Shown here: one piece after another, positions 13,353 to 15,006 of the stretch | Position numbering within the stretch: position 1 is the first letter of the stretch | How the letters are laid out: each line of letters starts with the position of its first letter | Assembly: GCA_934561115.1 (NCBI GenBank) | Contig: CAKTFS010000032.1 | Span: forward strand, 1 to 15,006 | DNA length: 15,006 bases | DNA from: an uncultured Faecalibacterium sp. | GTDB taxonomy: Bacteria; Bacillota; Clostridia; Oscillospirales; Ruminococcaceae | Direction of reading: 5' to 3' | The notes under the pieces: generated by a model | The model's database searches: none | The model's input: only the letters and a program-made list of their open reading frames with translations | What the model was told of the DNA's origin: nothing | Program-made: the position numbers and the translations under genes

Positions 13353-13388
13353 AAGCCCCGCTCCTGCGCACAAGGGAGCGGGGCTTTT
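13353..13388 (+). terminator. Intrinsic terminator of amt
   Basis: A 12-bp stem AAGCCCCGCTCC/GGAGCGGGGCTT with a 10-nt loop, followed by TT. Between the amt stop and this hairpin, 13215-13352 holds no gene; it contains a pyrimidine-rich run near 13305-13332 and a 13-base match (13225-13237) to the nearby repeat. Confidence 0.85.
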
Positions 13389-13398
13389 GCTGTACTCT

Positions 13399-13512
13399 CT
13401 CCTCTTGTGAAAAGGGGGTTCTGAAAAGTCCGCAGACTTTTCAGAACCCCAAATTTAAAATAATCTTTCCGCTGATTATGCCCATAGCAACGCGGAGGGC
13501 ATTTAAATCGTC
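13399..13512 (+). repeat. Dispersed 114-nt structured repeat, copy B (between amt and thrS)
   Basis: Same layout as 1436-1549: CTCC (13399-13402), four bases, GTGAAAAGG (13407-13415), then a perfect 16-bp hairpin (GGGGTTCTGAAAAGTC, 13415-13430, with 13435-13450) closed by the same CGCA loop. A 15-nt A/T-rich spacer leads to TTTCCGCTGA (13466-13475). TCCGC (13468-13472) can pair with GCGGA (13492-13496), and ATGCCC (13478-13483) with GGGCAT (13497-13502), in the same interlocked order. It ends in TTAAATCGTC. The hairpin stem is unrelated in sequence to copy A, while the loop and 3' module are conserved. It lies between two convergent genes and has no coding potential. Confidence 0.82.
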
Positions 13513-13516
13513 TTAT

Positions 13517-13562
13517 CAAAAAAAGAGGACGCTGCACAAAATGCTGTGCAGCGTCCTCTTTC
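13517..13562 (-). terminator. Terminator of thrS, possibly bidirectional
   Basis: A 15-bp stem AGAGGACGCTGCACA/TGTGCAGCGTCCTCT (13524-13538 with 13545-13559) with a six-base loop. On the minus strand it is followed by TTTTTTT, the better direction; on the plus strand by TTCTTATTATT. It starts 10 bp after the thrS stop. Confidence 0.92.
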
Positions 13563-13572
13563 TTATTATTGT

Positions 13573-15006
13573 TTACAGGCTGCGGGTGCGGATCTCGGTG
13601 GTGACCTTGGCGATGAAGTCCTCAAGGCTCATCTCGGTGGTCTCGCCCTTGCGGTCGCGCACGGAGATGTTGCCGGCCTCGGCTTCCTTGGCGCCCAGCA
13701 CCAGCATATAGGGCACACGGTCCACCTGCTGTGCGGCACGGATCTTGTAGCCGATCTTCTGGTTGTCGTCATCCAGCACAACGCGGACACCGGCATCTGC
13801 CAGCTTCTCGGTCACATCCTGTGCGTACTCCAGCGTCTTTTCGGACACGGGCAGCACCTTGACCTGCGTGGGAGCCAGCCAGGTGGGGAACTTGCCCTTG
13901 GTCTCCTCGATCAGGTAGGCCATGAAGCGGTCCAGAGAACCAAGGATTGCGCGGTGCAGCACCACGGGGGTCTTTTCGGAGCCGTCCTTGTCCACATAGG
14001 TCAGGTGGAACTTTGCGGGCAGGCAGAAGTCCAGCTGGCAGGTGGACAGGGTGTACTCGGCACCCACGGCGGGCTTCACGTTCACGTCCAGCTTCGGGCC
14101 GTAGAAGGCAGCCTCGCCGATCTCCTCGGTGAAGTGGATGCCCAGCTCGGTCAGCACCTCGCGCAGGGCGCTCTCGGCGTGGTTCCACATGGCATCGTCG
14201 TCGTGGTACTTCTTCTTGTCGGCGGGGTCACGCAGGCTCAGCACGCAGCGGTAATCGGTGATGTTGAAGTCCTTGTACACCTCAAAGATCAGGTTGCACA
14301 CGTCTGCGACCTCGCTCTTGATCTGCTCCGGAGTGCAGAACAGGTGGGCGTCGTTCTGGCAGAAGTGACGGCCGCGCTCGATGCCCTTCAGGGTGCCGGA
14401 GGACTCGTAGCGGAAGTCGTGGGCGATCTCGCCGATGCGCATGGGCAGGTCACGGTAGGAGTGGGGACGGTTTGCGTAGATCATCATGTGATGGGGGCAG
14501 TTCATCGGGCGCAGCACATAGCTTTCGCCCTCCATCTCCATGGCGGGGAACATATTCTCGCGGTAGTGATCCCAGTGACCGGAGGTCTTGTACAGATTCA
14601 CGGTGCCCACGCAGGGGGTCATCACGTGCAGGTAGCCGCGCTTGCGCTCCTTCTCCTTGATATAGTTCTCCAGCTCCTGCCAGACGGTGTAGCCTGCGGG
14701 CAGGAACATGGGCAGGCCGCGGCCCACCAGATCATCGGTCATGAACAGGCCCATCTCCTTGCCGATCTTGCGGTGATCGCGCTCGCGGGCCTCCTGCTGC
14801 TCCTTCTCCCATGCGTCCAGCTCTTCCTGATTGCGGAAGGCCACGCCGTTGATACGGGTCAGCATCTTGTTTTCCTTGTCGTTCTTCCAGTATGCGCCGG
14901 ACTGCTGGGTGATCTTGAAGGCCTTCAGTGCCTTGGTGTAGGTCAGGTGGGGTCCGATGCACATATCCACGTACTCGCCCTGCTGGAAGAAGCTGAACTC
15001 GGTCTC
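13573..15006 (-). CDS. thrS: Threonine--tRNA ligase (N-terminus outside window)
   Basis: This class II synthetase charges tRNA-Thr. The frame is open through the right edge, so the first residues seen (ETEFSFFQQGEYVDMCIGPH) are internal. About 477 residues are visible, and some 160-170 N-terminal residues (TGS and most of the editing domain) are missing. The catalytic zinc ligands are present: Cys in RPMNCPHH, His in QNDAHLFC and His in VVLHRAILGSLDRF. The arginine of motif 2 (FRYESSGTLKGIERGRHF) and motif 3 (LHRAILGSLDRFMAYLIE) are seen. The C-terminal anticodon-binding domain begins near TQVKVLPVSEK and ends VTTEIRTRSL. A strong terminator follows. Any T-box control would lie outside the window. 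Confidence 0.97.
   Translation of the reverse strand, partial: ETEFSFFQQGEYVDMCIGPHLTYTKALKAFKITQQSGAYWKNDKENKMLTRINGVAFRNQEELDAWEKEQQEARERDHRKIGKEMGLFMTDDLVGRGLPMFLPAGYTVWQELENYIKEKERKRGYLHVMTPCVGTVNLYKTSGHWDHYRENMFPAMEMEGESYVLRPMNCPHHMMIYANRPHSYRDLPMRIGEIAHDFRYESSGTLKGIERGRHFCQNDAHLFCTPEQIKSEVADVCNLIFEVYKDFNITDYRCVLSLRDPADKKKYHDDDAMWNHAESALREVLTELGIHFTEEIGEAAFYGPKLDVNVKPAVGAEYTLSTCQLDFCLPAKFHLTYVDKDGSEKTPVVLHRAILGSLDRFMAYLIEETKGKFPTWLAPTQVKVLPVSEKTLEYAQDVTEKLADAGVRVVLDDDNQKIGYKIRAAQQVDRVPYMLVLGAKEAEAGNISVRDRKGETTEMSLEDFIAKVTTEIRTRSL

Noticed and set aside
1..15006. CRISPR array, phage or transposase genes
   Set aside because: No regularly spaced direct repeats and no integrase, transposase or phage structural motifs were seen in any frame.

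Overview
The window looks like chromosomal DNA of a gut Firmicute of the Oscillospiraceae/Ruminococcaceae type, most likely Faecalibacterium or a close relative. That is an inference from the G+C-rich coding sequence, strong AGGAGG-type ribosome sites, clostridial-type gene content (an ammonium transporter with a fused P-II domain, streptococcal/clostridial-type uronate enzymes), tRNAs with encoded CCA, and a CTCCCTC...GAGGGAG intergenic repeat that I recall as abundant in these genomes. No phage, IS transposase or CRISPR array is visible.

Layout. (1) Positions 1-4539, minus strand: the high-affinity phosphate uptake operon in the order pstS-pstC-pstA-pstB-phoU, with phoU cut by the left edge. 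Two intercistronic gaps hold structured DNA: a 226-nt multi-stem element plus an intrinsic terminator between pstS and pstC, and one copy of a dispersed 114-nt repeat between pstA and pstB. (2) 4724-5951, minus strand: two small predicted Tat-type lipoproteins of unknown function with their own promoter and a strong terminator. (3) 6072-6372, plus strand: tRNA-Glu(CTC) and tRNA-Asn(GTT). (4) 6387-7670: trpS, with a MITE-like repeat in its leader. (5) 7691-8551: a short-chain dehydrogenase of unknown substrate. (6) 8734-11239: an SDR oxidoreductase, a KdgF-type cupin, an RpiB-fold isomerase and a small DUF1622-like membrane protein. (7) 11318-13388: an Amt ammonium channel fused to a P-II regulator, behind a promoter and a leader terminator. 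(8) 13399-13512: the second copy of the 114-nt repeat. (9) 13524-15006, minus strand: thrS, whose N-terminus lies beyond the right edge.

How the parts work together. Pst/PhoU imports phosphate and senses its supply. The SDR, cupin and isomerase would usually be labelled separately as gluconate 5-dehydrogenase, cupin and sugar-phosphate isomerase. Together they match the three consecutive steps KdgF, DhuI and DhuD that convert unsaturated uronates, released from glycosaminoglycans or pectin, into 2-keto-3-deoxygluconate. A GntR/UxuR-type palindrome at the transcription start of the SDR supports this reading. The Amt-P-II fusion couples ammonium uptake to intracellular nitrogen state, and its leader suggests transcription attenuation.

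The most unusual signal is the 114-nt repeat at 1436-1549 and 13399-13512. A long hairpin has unrelated stem sequences in the two copies but the same CGCA loop. A 15-nt A/T-rich spacer follows, then a compact pseudoknot-shaped module with a compensatory G-C to C-G exchange. The second is the structured element between pstS and pstC, whose imperfect pairs in the stems examined become G-U wobbles only in the pst transcript strand.
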